Source of the DNA: Tannerella forsythia
GTDB lineage: Bacteria; Bacteroidota; Bacteroidia; Bacteroidales; Tannerellaceae
NCBI RefSeq assembly: GCF_003860135.1
Contig: NZ_RQYN01000010.1
Coordinates: 1-64,000, forward strand
Direction: 5' to 3'
DNA length: 64,000 bases
The position numbers were made by a program, and so were the translations under genes. Positions 35,651 to 44,634 of the stretch are shown here, piece by piece. Position 1 is the stretch's first letter, and each line of letters begins with the position of its first letter. The notes under the pieces were generated by a model. That model saw only the letters and a program-made list of their open reading frames with translations, was not told the origin of the DNA and searched no databases.

Positions 35651-37200
35651 GCCTTATCTTTTTCTTCTGAAGATTTTAAATACGTTACCATCGTTTCGAT
35701 CTCCCGGTATTTCGGGGTATCGTCCGTAAATACGGGAAAGAACGAGCGGATTTCGTCGTAAACGGCGCGCGTTTTTTCCGCCATCCGCGGTTGCAGTTTC
35801 AGGTAGTCGATGGCTTGCACAAGCGCCATGAAATGGATTGCCATCACTTGATAACCGTTTTCAATAACCGTTTTTGCCATCAAGGCAGAATTGGTGCCCA
35901 TGCTGACGATATCCTGATTATCGTTGTTGTTCGGGATGCTGTGTACATACATCGGATTAGAGAGCGTTTGGCATTCGGCCGTTGTCGACGTGGCCGTGAA
36001 CTGCGCGGCTTGCAAACCGTAGTTCAGCCCCAGCACGCCGAGATTCACGAACGGTGGCAGAATGTCGTCGTTAATTCGATTATGAAACAGATAGTTGAGC
36101 TGTCGTTCCGCCAGCATCGTCATTTTGGTCACGGCAATCTTCAGCTTGTCCATTTCGAACGAAATATAATCGCCGTGGAAGTTGCCGCCGTGATAGACGT
36201 ATTGTGTCTCCGGGTCTACGATCGGATTGTCACAAGCCGAGTTCAGCTCGTCAACGAGCACCTTTTCTGTGTGTACGATCGTATCCCATACCGGACCTAA
36301 TATTTGTGGTACACAACGCAGCGAATAGTAGGCCTGTACCTTGTGTCTGAATACTTTTTCGGTATGTCGTTGAAACATTTCAATCTCACGTTTACGCATC
36401 GCTTGGCTTCCCGCCGCCCACCGGCACATCGCGCGGGCGATTTCCTGCTGTCCTTCGTGTCGTTTAGTCGCATTCAGCGCGGGCGACATCAGGTCATCGT
36501 ATGATGATGCAATCTCGTTCATCATCACCGAGGCGGCGATCGACCAGCTCAGTAGTCGCTTGGCATAAATCAGGTTCACCAGTCCGATGCCTGTCATGAC
36601 CGAGGTGCCGTTCGTGGCCGACAACCCTTCCCGAATGTAGATATTGAGGGGAGCGAGTTTTTCTTTCTGCATCACTTCGGCCGTTGGCCGGTGCTTGCCT
36701 TCGTAGAAAACTTCACCTTCGCCGATCAGGGTCAGGGCAATATGTGCCAACTGTACGAGGTCGCCACTTGCTCCTACGCTCCCGTGTTCGGGAATGAACG
36801 GGCAGATGTCGCGGTTGATAAACTCGGTCAGCAGTCGGACGAGGTCGGTATGTACGCCGGAATGGCCTTGTAAAAAGGTCGATAACCTTGCGATCATGGC
36901 TGCTTTCACGTAGATCGGAGCCAATGGTTCGCCGGCTCCCGTCGAGTGACTGCGGATGATATTATATTGCAGTTGTTTCAGGAAATTATCGTCCACGCGA
37001 TATTGCGCCATCGGACCGAAACCGGTATTGATGCCGTAAATCACTTTATCGGTCGAAAAATCACATAAAAAAGTAAAGCAACGTTCTACTTTCTGCAACG
37101 ATTCTGCGGATAGTTTTAGATGGCTCTGCTCCAACAGCAGCCTCTCCACGTCGTGTATTGAAAAACCCTTCTCCGATTGATACGTAACGGTTTTTTCCAT
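35647..37200 (-). CDS. MIO-type aromatic amino acid ammonia-lyase (HAL/PAL/TAL family)
   Basis: Eliminates ammonia from an aromatic amino acid to give an aryl acrylic acid. The MIO prosthetic group forms from Ala-Ser-Gly in GSVGASGDLVQLAH. YGINTGFGPMAQ, LQYNIIRSHSTGAGEP and NDNQDIVSMGTNS are the other active-site blocks. The SH pair in the third block recalls histidine ammonia-lyase. By hand alignment, however, Gln replaces the Glu that HutH has in its NQED block, and no hut genes are nearby. The substrate (His, Tyr or Phe) is therefore open. I start at 37200 (MEKTVTYQSE); upstream Met 37206 also works, while longer frames run into the tRNA. About 517 aa, normal size. First protein gene of the operon. 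Confidence 0.88.
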   Translation of the reverse strand: MEKTVTYQSEKGFSIHDVERLLLEQSHLKLSAESLQKVERCFTFLCDFSTDKVIYGINTGFGPMAQYRVDDNFLKQLQYNIIRSHSTGAGEPLAPIYVKAAMIARLSTFLQGHSGVHTDLVRLLTEFINRDICPFIPEHGSVGASGDLVQLAHIALTLIGEGEVFYEGKHRPTAEVMQKEKLAPLNIYIREGLSATNGTSVMTGIGLVNLIYAKRLLSWSIAASVMMNEIASSYDDLMSPALNATKRHEGQQEIARAMCRWAAGSQAMRKREIEMFQRHTEKVFRHKVQAYYSLRCVPQILGPVWDTIVHTEKVLVDELNSACDNPIVDPETQYVYHGGNFHGDYISFEMDKLKIAVTKMTMLAERQLNYLFHNRINDDILPPFVNLGVLGLNYGLQAAQFTATSTTAECQTLSNPMYVHSIPNNNDNQDIVSMGTNSALMAKTVIENGYQVMAIHFMALVQAIDYLKLQPRMAEKTRAVYDEIRSFFPVFTDDTPKYREIETMVTYLKSSEEKDKA

Positions 37201-37248
37201 CTCCATACATTCTCTAAAAAAGCATTTTGCACAAATGCATCCAACGCG

Positions 37249-37322
37249 TGGTCCCACTTGGGCTTGAACCAAGGACTCCCTGATTATGAGTCAGGTGCTC
37301 TAACCAACTGAGCTATGGGACC
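37249..37322 (-). tRNA. tRNA with anticodon CAT (Met, or Ile2)
   Basis: On the minus strand the acceptor arms are GGTCCCA and TGGGACC with discriminator A. The D arm GCTCAGTTGGTTAGAGC, the anticodon stem-loop CCTGACTCATAATCAGG and the T arm with GGTTCAA complete the cloverleaf. The anticodon is CAT. CCA is not encoded. The type (elongator Met or lysidine-modified Ile) cannot be decided by eye. It lies 48 bases upstream of the ammonia-lyase start on the same strand. Confidence 0.93.
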
Positions 37323-37354
37323 GATTCTTGGAAACGATGTTCAAAAATCGCGAG

Positions 37355-37386
37355 CAAAGGTAAGCGTTTTAATCGAAATCCGCAAA
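37355..37386 (-). promoter_or_regulatory. Promoter of the tRNA and ammonia-lyase operon
   Basis: Minus strand: -33 TTTG (37383-37386), 20-base spacer, -7 TACCTTTG (37355-37362), about 33 bases upstream of the tRNA. No second promoter or terminator is seen between the tRNA and the lyase gene. Confidence 0.75.
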
Positions 37387-37554
37387 TCTGTTTTTAAAGA
37401 CAGTGAAAAGTGAAAAACGTAGTCAAAAGTAGTCAAAGTAGTTAAAGCAGTAAAGAATAACCATTCACAATTAAATGAGGACTTTTCGTTTTTCATTCTT
37501 CGTTTTTCATTTTTCCATAACAATTAAATTACGGTGAAACCTGATCATTGACAG

Positions 37555-37700
37555 CTGTAAAAGCCCTGAAAGGGCGTGTTAATTCAGCCCAATGCGAAGC
37601 GTTGGGGGGGGAAGAATGTATTTCAATAAAGGGCTGTAAATCTGATATATATAATTTAATAGTCAATGGTTATGCATGGTACATCTCAAATCGTATATCG
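37555..37700. repeat. Partial REP-like composite, copy C
   Basis: AAGCCCTGAAAGGGCG, then TTAATTCAGCCCAATGCGAA, GCGTTGGGG and AGGGCTGTAAATCTGATAT match the 49430-49530 module in the same orientation. It is followed by TAATAGTCAATGGTTATGCA and TGGTACA, the left half of the 71-bp element. Then GTATATCGCCTAATTTGGG resembles the terminal unit. The right half of the 71-bp element is missing. Confidence 0.8.
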
Positions 37701-37806
37701 CCTAATTTGGGCTTCATATTTTCTGTAGAAAAACGAGTGTTGGATGGGTGCAAATTGATGCCGGCTACAAGACAATATGTGGCTGTTGCGTAGCCTCTCC
37801 AAATTG

Positions 37807-37894
37807 TCTGCTAAGACAATTTAAACTCTCTGCTAAGACCATTTAAATTCCCCTATAAGACAATTTAAATGGTCTTATAGGAGAATTTTGCCCT
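37807..37894. repeat. Tandem array of 22-bp units
   Basis: Four consecutive 22-bp units: TCTGCTAAGACAATTTAAAC(TC), TCTGCTAAGACCATTTAAAT(TC), CCCTATAAGACAATTTAAAT(GG), and a divergent TCTTATAGGAGAATTTTGCC(CT). Within it, CCTATAAGAC (37852-37861) and GTCTTATAGG (37872-37881) form a perfect inverted repeat with a 10-base loop. Stops in the units mean it is not coding in the frame tested. Confidence 0.75.
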
Positions 37895-38007
37895 TTTAAA
37901 TTCATTGTTTATAAACGGATTGTAATCCTCGTATTGAGAGAGTCAATCATCGGTTTTTTGGTGCGTAAAGATACGGTCGATTTGCGTCCGACGAGCGGAT
38001 GGCTTTA

Positions 38008-38038
38008 TTTGCGATTCCAACTTTTTCATGTACATTTG
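38008..38038 (+). promoter_or_regulatory. Promoter of parC
   Basis: -33 TTTG (38008-38011), 19-base spacer, -7 TACATTTG (38031-38038). This favours the ATG at 38067 over the one at 38049. Confidence 0.7.
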
Positions 38039-38066
38039 CAGGGCGTGAATGATAGAGGCTAAGCAC

Positions 38067-40790
38067 ATGGCAGAAGAGAATCAGACTGAACGAGAACGAG
38101 ACGAAGAAATGCAGCCCGACGAAGAAGTCCGGGCAAATGAAAACGCATATTCTGACGATGAAATATCTAAAACATCGGAGTCGGATGAGATCGTAGAAGA
38201 AGGAGACGTATTGCCTTCACGCTCCGGCTACACTGTACAGGGAGGAGGCGACGCGGTCCATCATCTGCCGGGTATGTATCAGAGCTGGTTTCTCGATTAT
38301 GCCTCGTATGTGATTCTTGAACGTGCCGTACCGCATATCAACGATGGATTGAAACCGGTTCAGCGGCGTATCCTGCATGCGATGAAGCGGATCGATGACG
38401 GCCGTTATAACAAAGTGGCCAACGTGGTAGGGCAAACGATGCAATTTCACCCGCACGGCGATGCGTCGATCGGCGATGCTTTGGTGCAGCTGGGACAAAA
38501 AGACCTGCTGATTGACTGCCAAGGAAACTGGGGGAATATCCTGACGGGCGACAGCGCCGCCGCACCGCGATACATCGAAGCGCGCCTCTCGAAATTCGCT
38601 CTCGAGACGGTGTTCAACCCTAAAACAACTCTTTGGAAACTCTCATACGACGGTCGTAATAAAGAGCCGGTTAGCTTACCGATCAAATTTCCGCTGTTGC
38701 TTGCTCAGGGAGCCGAAGGTATTGCCGTCGGACTGTCGTCTAAAATTCTACCGCATAACTTTAACGAGCTGATCGACGCTTCAATTGCACATCTGCGAGG
38801 TGAGGAGTTCAAATTGTATCCCGATTTTCAGACGGGTGGGTTGATCGATGTCTCGAAATATAACGACGGTGGTCGCGGAGGTATGGTCAAAGTGCGTGCG
38901 AAGATCGGCAAGCTCGACAATAAAACGCTCGTCATTACGGAAATCCCGTTCGGTCACACGACCGGGTCGCTGATCGACTCGATCATCAAGGCGAACGATA
39001 AAGGCAAAATTAAAATCCGCAAAGTGGATGACAATACCGCCAAAGATGTCGAGATTCTGATTCATTTGGCGCCGAGCGTATCATCCGATAAGACGATCGA
39101 TGCGCTTTATGCCTTTACCGACTGCGAAAAAAGCATTTATCTGAACTGCTGTGTCGTCGAAGACAACAAGCCGCGCTTCATGTCGGTCAGCGATGTGTTG
39201 CGTCACTCGGCCGATCAGACACTGAGCTTGTTGCGCAGTGAACTGGAGATTCAGAAAAGTGAATTGCTCGAATCGCTCTTTTACGCTTCGCTGGAGCAGA
39301 TTTTTATCGAAGAGCGCATCTATAAAGATACGGAGTTTGAGAACGCGAAGGATATGGATAAGGCCGTGGCGCATATCGACCGACGACTGGAGCCTTTCAA
39401 ACCCGATCTGATCCGTGACATCACCCGCGACGATATCCTTCGACTGATGGAGATCAAAATGGGACGCATCTTGAAGTTTAACGCCGACAAAAACGAAAAA
39501 CTGATCGCCCAGTTGAAGAAAGACATCGCGCAGGTTGAAAAACATCTGGCCAATATGGTCGGCTATACGGTGGCGTGGTTTTCGTTATTGAAAGAGAAAT
39601 ACGGTGCTGCTTATCCGCGACGTACGGAAATCCGCAGTTTCGACACCATCGAGGCCACGAAAGTGGTTGAAGCCAACGAGAAACTGTACATCGACCGTAA
39701 CGAAGGATTTATCGGTACGAGCTTGAAAAAGGACGAGTTTGTCTGCAATTGTTCCGACATCGACGATATCATTCTGTTCTACCGCGATGGCACATATAAG
39801 GTTATACGCGTGAGCGATAAAATCTTTGTCGGCAAGGGCGTTATTTACGTCAATGTTTTCAAACGGAACGACAGTCGTACGATTTACAATGTCATCTACC
39901 GTGACGGAAAAATAGGGCGAAACTTTATCAAGCGATTTGCCGTTACGGGGGTTACGCGCGATAAAGAATATACCGTAACGAGAGGTGTCGAAGGCTCGCG
40001 TATCCTCTATTTCAGTGCTAATCCGAATGGAGAGGCCGAGACGGTAAAAGTGATTCTTAAACCCAAGTTGCGTCAGAAGACACTCGTTTTCGAGAAAGAT
40101 TTCAGCGAGATTTTAATCAAAGGCCGTGCCTCGATGGGAAATCTTTTGACGAAAGCCGAGATACATAAAATTACGTTGAAGCAGAAAGGTAGTTCTACAC
40201 TTGGCGGACGTCAGGTATGGTTCGATCGTGATGTGTTACGCCTCAACTACGATGGCCGTGGCGAAGAACTGGGAGAATTCCAGAGCGATGACCAGATTCT
40301 GGTCGTGCTCCGCAGTGGAGAATTTTATACCACCGACTTCGACCTGAGTAATCATTATGAAGAAAATATCCTCCTGATCGAACGGTATGACAGTCGTAAG
40401 ATATGGACGGCCGTGCTCTACGATGCCGACCAAAAATACGTTTATCTCAAACGTTTCCAGCTCGATGCCGGTGGGAAGCGACAAAATCTGATGGGAGAGA
40501 ACCCGGAGCACCGCCTCTTCCTGCTTACCGACGAGGCGTATCCTCGCATCGAAGTGCTGTTCGGGGGACACGATAGCTTCCGTGAGCCGCTGACAGTCGA
40601 TGCCGAACAGTTTATCGGCGTCAAGAGTGTCAAAGCGAGAGGGAAACGTATCAGCACCTATCAGATAGAGACTGTTAATGAGCTGGAACCGGTGCGTTTT
40701 GCTCCTAAAGAAGAAGAGAACAGGCCGGCAACCATACACGATGAAGAACCGGAAGAACGTGAGGAACAGATGAACCTCTTTGATGTATAG
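38067..40790 (+). CDS. parC: DNA topoisomerase IV subunit A (GyrA/ParC family)
   Basis: The DNA-cleaving subunit of a type IIA topoisomerase. After an acidic low-complexity N-terminus (about 60 residues) comes YASYVILERAVPHINDGLKP with the winged-helix segment. The catalytic tyrosine is in SAAAPRYIEARLS. A C-terminal beta-pinwheel region (about 520-850) lacks the GyrA box QRRGGKG, so ParC/topo IV is favoured over GyrA. An acidic tail (EEPEEREEQMNLFDV) ends the protein. About 907 aa. parE is not in this window. Confidence 0.88.
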   Translation: MAEENQTERERDEEMQPDEEVRANENAYSDDEISKTSESDEIVEEGDVLPSRSGYTVQGGGDAVHHLPGMYQSWFLDYASYVILERAVPHINDGLKPVQRRILHAMKRIDDGRYNKVANVVGQTMQFHPHGDASIGDALVQLGQKDLLIDCQGNWGNILTGDSAAAPRYIEARLSKFALETVFNPKTTLWKLSYDGRNKEPVSLPIKFPLLLAQGAEGIAVGLSSKILPHNFNELIDASIAHLRGEEFKLYPDFQTGGLIDVSKYNDGGRGGMVKVRAKIGKLDNKTLVITEIPFGHTTGSLIDSIIKANDKGKIKIRKVDDNTAKDVEILIHLAPSVSSDKTIDALYAFTDCEKSIYLNCCVVEDNKPRFMSVSDVLRHSADQTLSLLRSELEIQKSELLESLFYASLEQIFIEERIYKDTEFENAKDMDKAVAHIDRRLEPFKPDLIRDITRDDILRLMEIKMGRILKFNADKNEKLIAQLKKDIAQVEKHLANMVGYTVAWFSLLKEKYGAAYPRRTEIRSFDTIEATKVVEANEKLYIDRNEGFIGTSLKKDEFVCNCSDIDDIILFYRDGTYKVIRVSDKIFVGKGVIYVNVFKRNDSRTIYNVIYRDGKIGRNFIKRFAVTGVTRDKEYTVTRGVEGSRILYFSANPNGEAETVKVILKPKLRQKTLVFEKDFSEILIKGRASMGNLLTKAEIHKITLKQKGSSTLGGRQVWFDRDVLRLNYDGRGEELGEFQSDDQILVVLRSGEFYTTDFDLSNHYEENILLIERYDSRKIWTAVLYDADQKYVYLKRFQLDAGGKRQNLMGENPEHRLFLLTDEAYPRIEVLFGGHDSFREPLTVDAEQFIGVKSVKARGKRISTYQIETVNELEPVRFAPKEEENRPATIHDEEPEEREEQMNLFDV

Positions 40791-40810
40791 AAGAATAGAA
40801 AGATAAATGT

Positions 40811-41644
40811 ATGAGAAAAACCGTTTGTTTCCTTTTTTTTTCGGTATTCGTTCTTTCGTTGTGTGCACAAGCGGATGAGCCGCCCCGTTCTGTGAATGAG
40901 GCGACACTGATCGGTTGCGGACGATATAAGATCAAGAACACCTACCTCTCGGCCATTAAATACGATGGTTGGGGGATCAACGTGCTGAATGAACGGATGA
41001 AGCTGATACGTCCGCGTATCTCCCGGCAGCAGACGCTTCTCCTCGATTTGTCGACTGTGGGTCATCCTGCGGGAACCAGTCGCGCTTATGCGGGCTTCAT
41101 CGATTATGCTTACGGCTTGCATTATCATTTCCGTCCCGCTCCGAGACTGAAAATTCTGGCGGGAGGCTCGGCCGGCGCTATGTTCGGTTTTGTCTATAAC
41201 ATGCAAAACGGCAACAACCTGGCAGCGTTACACGTGGATCTGGATATGAGTCTCTCGGCAGCAGCCATTTATACTTTTCGTCTGCGTCATTATCCGTTGA
41301 CGGCACGTTACCAGACCGATATTCCGATAGCGGGAGCGCTTTTTTCGCCGCATTACGGACAGTCGTATTACGAAATATTCGGTGTCGGTAATTCGGACGG
41401 TGTTGTTCAATTCTTTTCTCTGCACAATAAGTGGGCTCTCCGTAACTATCTGACAGTCGATTTGCCTGTCGGCAATTGGACGGTTCGTTTGGGCTATCTG
41501 AATGATCTTTATCATACGAAAGTGAATGGCATTCACGCCAATTATGTGTCGCACAGTTTTATGGTCGGGATGGTGAAGGAACTGATCTCGCTGGGCGGTA
41601 AGCGTCTTCGAAAAACGCATTTGTATCAAAGTGCATATTATTGA
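40811..41644 (+). CDS. DUF3316 exported protein
   Basis: A 277-residue exported protein with a signal peptide (about 1-20, ending CAQA). The rest alternates hydrophobic and polar residues with many Tyr/Phe, as in a periplasmic-facing or outer-membrane barrel protein; it includes YGLHYHFRPAPRLKILAGGSAGAMFG. The N-terminal RSVNEATLIGCGRYKIKNTYLS matches my recollection of Bacteroidetes DUF3316 proteins. No function is known. It lies 20 bases after parC and 3 bases before the S41 protease gene. Confidence 0.78.
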   Translation: MRKTVCFLFFSVFVLSLCAQADEPPRSVNEATLIGCGRYKIKNTYLSAIKYDGWGINVLNERMKLIRPRISRQQTLLLDLSTVGHPAGTSRAYAGFIDYAYGLHYHFRPAPRLKILAGGSAGAMFGFVYNMQNGNNLAALHVDLDMSLSAAAIYTFRLRHYPLTARYQTDIPIAGALFSPHYGQSYYEIFGVGNSDGVVQFFSLHNKWALRNYLTVDLPVGNWTVRLGYLNDLYHTKVNGIHANYVSHSFMVGMVKELISLGGKRLRKTHLYQSAYY

Positions 41645-41647
41645 GGG

Positions 41648-42664
41648 ATGAAACATTATTTAAAAGGTCTGTTACTCTTTGTGGGGGTGTTGTTTTCATC
41701 GTGTGAGAAGGCGGATGATTATACGATGGATGCGCGTGCCAATTTCGAAGCGCTCTGGACCATCATGGATGAACATTACTGTTTCTTCGGATATAAAGAT
41801 GTGAATTGGGATGAGGTCTATCAAAAGTATAGCCCTCAGGTAACGGATACGATGGATCGATACAAGCTGTTCGATTTGTTGGGAAATATGCTGGCCGAAC
41901 TGAAGGACGGGCATACGAATCTCGTATCGCCGTTTAATGTTGCCCGTTACTGGTCGTGGTACGAAGATTATCCTTCCAACTTTAATCGGGAAATACAAAA
42001 GAACTACCTCGGAACCCGTTATTCGATTGCCGGGGGGATGAAGTACCTGCAATTACCGGAAACGAAAATCGGCTATATTTACTACGGAAGTTTCTCGAAC
42101 AGTGTCGGGGAGAAAAATCTGGACGAAGTTCTTTTTGCTTTCCGGAAATGCCAAGGATTGATCATTGATGTGCGTGATAACGGTGGCGGCTCACTGACGA
42201 ATTCAGACCGCATAGCCTCGCGCTTTCTGAAAAAGAAAATCGTTGCCGGATATATCCTCCATAAGACGGGACCTGCGCATGACGCTTTTTCCGAACCATA
42301 CCCGATCGAGCTGGAGCCCTCGAACCGCCTTCGTTGGATGCGCCCGGTCGTGGTGCTGACCAACCGCCACAGTTACAGTGCGACGAACGACTTTGTGAAT
42401 AAAATGCGGCTTCTTGATCAGGTGACTATTATGGGGGACCGGACAGGAGGAGGGAGCGGACTCCCCTTTAACTCTGAGCTTCCTAACGGATGGACGGTGC
42501 GCTTTTCAGCCTCTCCCATGCTCGATGCCGAGAAACAACATACCGAAAACGGTATCGACCCGGATATCAAAGTAGACATGAAGAGTGAAGACATGAAGAA
42601 AGGGAAAGACACCATCATCGAAGAAGCGATTCGCTACATTACTTCAAAGACGAAACAAAATTGA
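41648..42664 (+). CDS. S41-family peptidase lipoprotein
   Basis: A tail-specific protease-type enzyme. The lipobox FSSC gives a lipidated Cys19. The catalytic part is about 150-338: GLIIDVRDNGGGS, then NRHSYSATNDF with the Ser nucleophile and GDRTGGGSGLPF. An N-terminal three-helix part (30-110) contains ELKDGHTNL. No PDZ domain is evident, unlike CtpA. It is probably anchored in the envelope and cleaves unknown substrates. It begins 3 bases after the DUF3316 gene, so the two are co-expressed and possibly linked in function. Confidence 0.9.
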   Translation: MKHYLKGLLLFVGVLFSSCEKADDYTMDARANFEALWTIMDEHYCFFGYKDVNWDEVYQKYSPQVTDTMDRYKLFDLLGNMLAELKDGHTNLVSPFNVARYWSWYEDYPSNFNREIQKNYLGTRYSIAGGMKYLQLPETKIGYIYYGSFSNSVGEKNLDEVLFAFRKCQGLIIDVRDNGGGSLTNSDRIASRFLKKKIVAGYILHKTGPAHDAFSEPYPIELEPSNRLRWMRPVVVLTNRHSYSATNDFVNKMRLLDQVTIMGDRTGGGSGLPFNSELPNGWTVRFSASPMLDAEKQHTENGIDPDIKVDMKSEDMKKGKDTIIEEAIRYITSKTKQN

Positions 42665-42864
42665 GTCATGTATAAATTTTCAGGCTGTTGTGTGGTTTCA
42701 TGTCAGGATACTTTCTGAGAAAGCGTTCTATGTAGATCTGACCGAGAGGGGAATAGTGTGGTTTGTTGATTTTTACATATTATTTATAAGCGGTTTGAGA
42801 GGGCTTTGGCGGAGTTCTTTCGATAAGGCAGAGCAACGGCGAAGTGAAAATAAAAAAAAATCCA

Positions 42865-42872
42865 TACCTTTG
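42865..42872 (+). promoter_or_regulatory. -7 element TACCTTTG of the parAB operon
   Basis: TAnnTTTG match 70 bases before the parA ATG. The -33 is indistinct. Confidence 0.55.
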
Positions 42873-42941
42873 CAAGTTACAATAGCAGGGATAAAATACG
42901 GAAACAAATACGCGCGATTGTAATAAAAACAAAAGAACACT

Positions 42942-43706
42942 ATGGGAAAAATTATCGCATTAGCAAATCAGAAAGGCGGTGTTGGGAAGACCACCACGAC
43001 CATCAATTTGTCTGCATCGTTAGCGGCTTTAGAGAAAAAGGTGCTGGTAATCGATGCCGACCCGCAGGCTAACGCCTCCTCGGGATTAGGTATTGATATC
43101 AAAAATCTGGACTGTTCTCTTTACGAATGTCTTATCAATGGTGAGGAACCGCAGAAGGCAATCGTAAAGACCGAATTGGAAGGATTGGATGTGTTTCCGT
43201 CACATATCGATTTGGTAGGGGCAGAAATCGAAATGCTGAATATGGAGCAGCGAGAGCAAATTTTAAAGCGGATCATTCAGCCATTAAAAAATGCGTATGA
43301 CTACATTTTGATCGACTGTTCTCCGTCGTTGGGACTGATTACGGTGAATGCGCTTACGGCTGCCGACTCGGTTATTATCCCTGTTCAGTGTGAATATTTT
43401 GCGCTGGAAGGAATCAGTAAATTGCTGAACACGATTAAGATTATCAAGTCGAAATTAAATCCGGCGTTGGAAATTGAAGGTTTTCTGATTACCATGTATG
43501 ATTCGCGTCTGAGAGTGGCTAACCAGATTTATGAAGAGGTGAAACGCCCCTTTCAGGATTTGGTGTTCAAAACGGTTATTCAGCGAAATGTCAAATTAGT
43601 GGAAGCATCGAGTTTCGGAAGCCCCATTTTGCTTTATGATGCGGACTCGAAAGGGACTGCCAATCACATGCAACTGGCACAGGAAATCATTGAGAAAAAT
43701 AAATAA
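42942..43706 (+). CDS. parA: Chromosome partitioning ATPase ParA
   Basis: A Walker-type ATPase (Soj) that moves ParB-parS complexes. The deviant Walker A motif KGGVGKTTTTINLSA is at residues 10-24 and DADPQANASSG follows. DYILIDCSPSLGLITVNAL is the Walker B region. No DNA-binding N-terminal extension, so it is the short chromosomal type. Length 254 aa. parB starts 3 bases after its stop. Confidence 0.96.
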   Translation: MGKIIALANQKGGVGKTTTTINLSASLAALEKKVLVIDADPQANASSGLGIDIKNLDCSLYECLINGEEPQKAIVKTELEGLDVFPSHIDLVGAEIEMLNMEQREQILKRIIQPLKNAYDYILIDCSPSLGLITVNALTAADSVIIPVQCEYFALEGISKLLNTIKIIKSKLNPALEIEGFLITMYDSRLRVANQIYEEVKRPFQDLVFKTVIQRNVKLVEASSFGSPILLYDADSKGTANHMQLAQEIIEKNK

Positions 43707-43709
43707 CAG

Positions 43710-44615
43710 ATGGCAAAACCGAATAAAAACAGATTAGGACGCGGGTTAGAGGCGCTTCTTACGCCGCCCGACGAAGTGACGACAAGCGGCTCTTCCTCGA
43801 TCAACGAGATCGAGCTGGCACAGATTGAACCCAATCCGGACCAGCCCCGTTCGATCTTCGAAGAAGATACGCTCAACGAGCTTGCTCAATCAATTCGCAC
43901 TTACGGGGTTATTCAACCCATTATCCTGAAAGATACGGGCGCGGGCAAATACCTGATCATTGCCGGTGAACGTCGTTATCGCGCGGCTGTTAAAGCCGGA
44001 CTCGAAAAAATACCGGCTTATATTAAAACATCTGCCGATGAAAACATCGCGGAGATAGCCCTGATCGAAAACATACAACGGGAAGACTTGAACGCGATCG
44101 AAACGGCTCTGGCTTATCAGAAGCTGATTGATTCGAATGGTTTCACACAAGCAGAGCTGAGCGAACGTGTCGGGAAAAAACGGACAACGATTGCCAACTA
44201 TCTGCGTCTCTTGAAACTTCCGGCAGAGATACAAGTCGGGTTGAAAGATCGACGGATTGATATGGGGCACGCACGTGCCATGATTTCGATCGATGATCCC
44301 GAAGTCCAACTGGCCCTTTATGAGCAGATCATCACGCAAGGATTATCCGTCCGAAATGTAGAAGAGCTGGCGCGCAATGCTTTGGCCGGAGAAGAAGTGA
44401 AACCTCAGGAGGAGGCGCCCTCGCCACAACCTTCCCGCAAAATTCTGCCGGAAGAATTTAAAATTCTCAAGGAGCATCTGTCATCGTTCTTTCAAACGAA
44501 GGTAAAGCTGACATACAACGAAGAAAGCGGAAAAGGAAAGATCACGATACCGTTTCAGTCGGAAGGAGAATTGGAAAGTATCATGGGACTTTTAGACCGT
44601 ATGAAAGAAGGATAA
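43710..44615 (+). CDS. parB: Chromosome partitioning protein ParB
   Basis: A parS-binding CTPase clamp. The CTP-binding arginine motif GERRYRA is at residues 88-94, with IQPIILKD before it and ENIQREDLNAIE after it. The helix-turn-helix includes FTQAELSERVGKKRTTIANYL. A linker and C-terminal dimer domain end the protein (301 aa). No obvious parS palindrome (GTTTCACGTGAAAC-like) was noticed nearby. Confidence 0.96.
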   Translation: MAKPNKNRLGRGLEALLTPPDEVTTSGSSSINEIELAQIEPNPDQPRSIFEEDTLNELAQSIRTYGVIQPIILKDTGAGKYLIIAGERRYRAAVKAGLEKIPAYIKTSADENIAEIALIENIQREDLNAIETALAYQKLIDSNGFTQAELSERVGKKRTTIANYLRLLKLPAEIQVGLKDRRIDMGHARAMISIDDPEVQLALYEQIITQGLSVRNVEELARNALAGEEVKPQEEAPSPQPSRKILPEEFKILKEHLSSFFQTKVKLTYNEESGKGKITIPFQSEGELESIMGLLDRMKEG

Positions 44616-44634
44616 ATCAAGAGAGAGGTATCTC

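Larger units (their letters stand above)
37323..38066. other. Repeat-bearing intergenic region left of parC
   Basis: It contains the promoter of the tRNA/ammonia-lyase unit (minus), a partial copy of the REP-like composite (about 37555-37700) and a 22-bp-periodic array (37807-37894). The parC promoter is at the right edge. Short frames at 37341-37523 and 37548-37793 are not credible genes. Confidence 0.6.

Noticed and set aside
37249-38066. tRNA as an integration site for a mobile island
   Set aside because: No integrase and no second copy of the tRNA 3' end were seen; the neighbours look co-transcribed core genes.
42690-42923. 77-codon frame upstream of parA
   Set aside because: It runs through the parA promoter and has no recognisable features.
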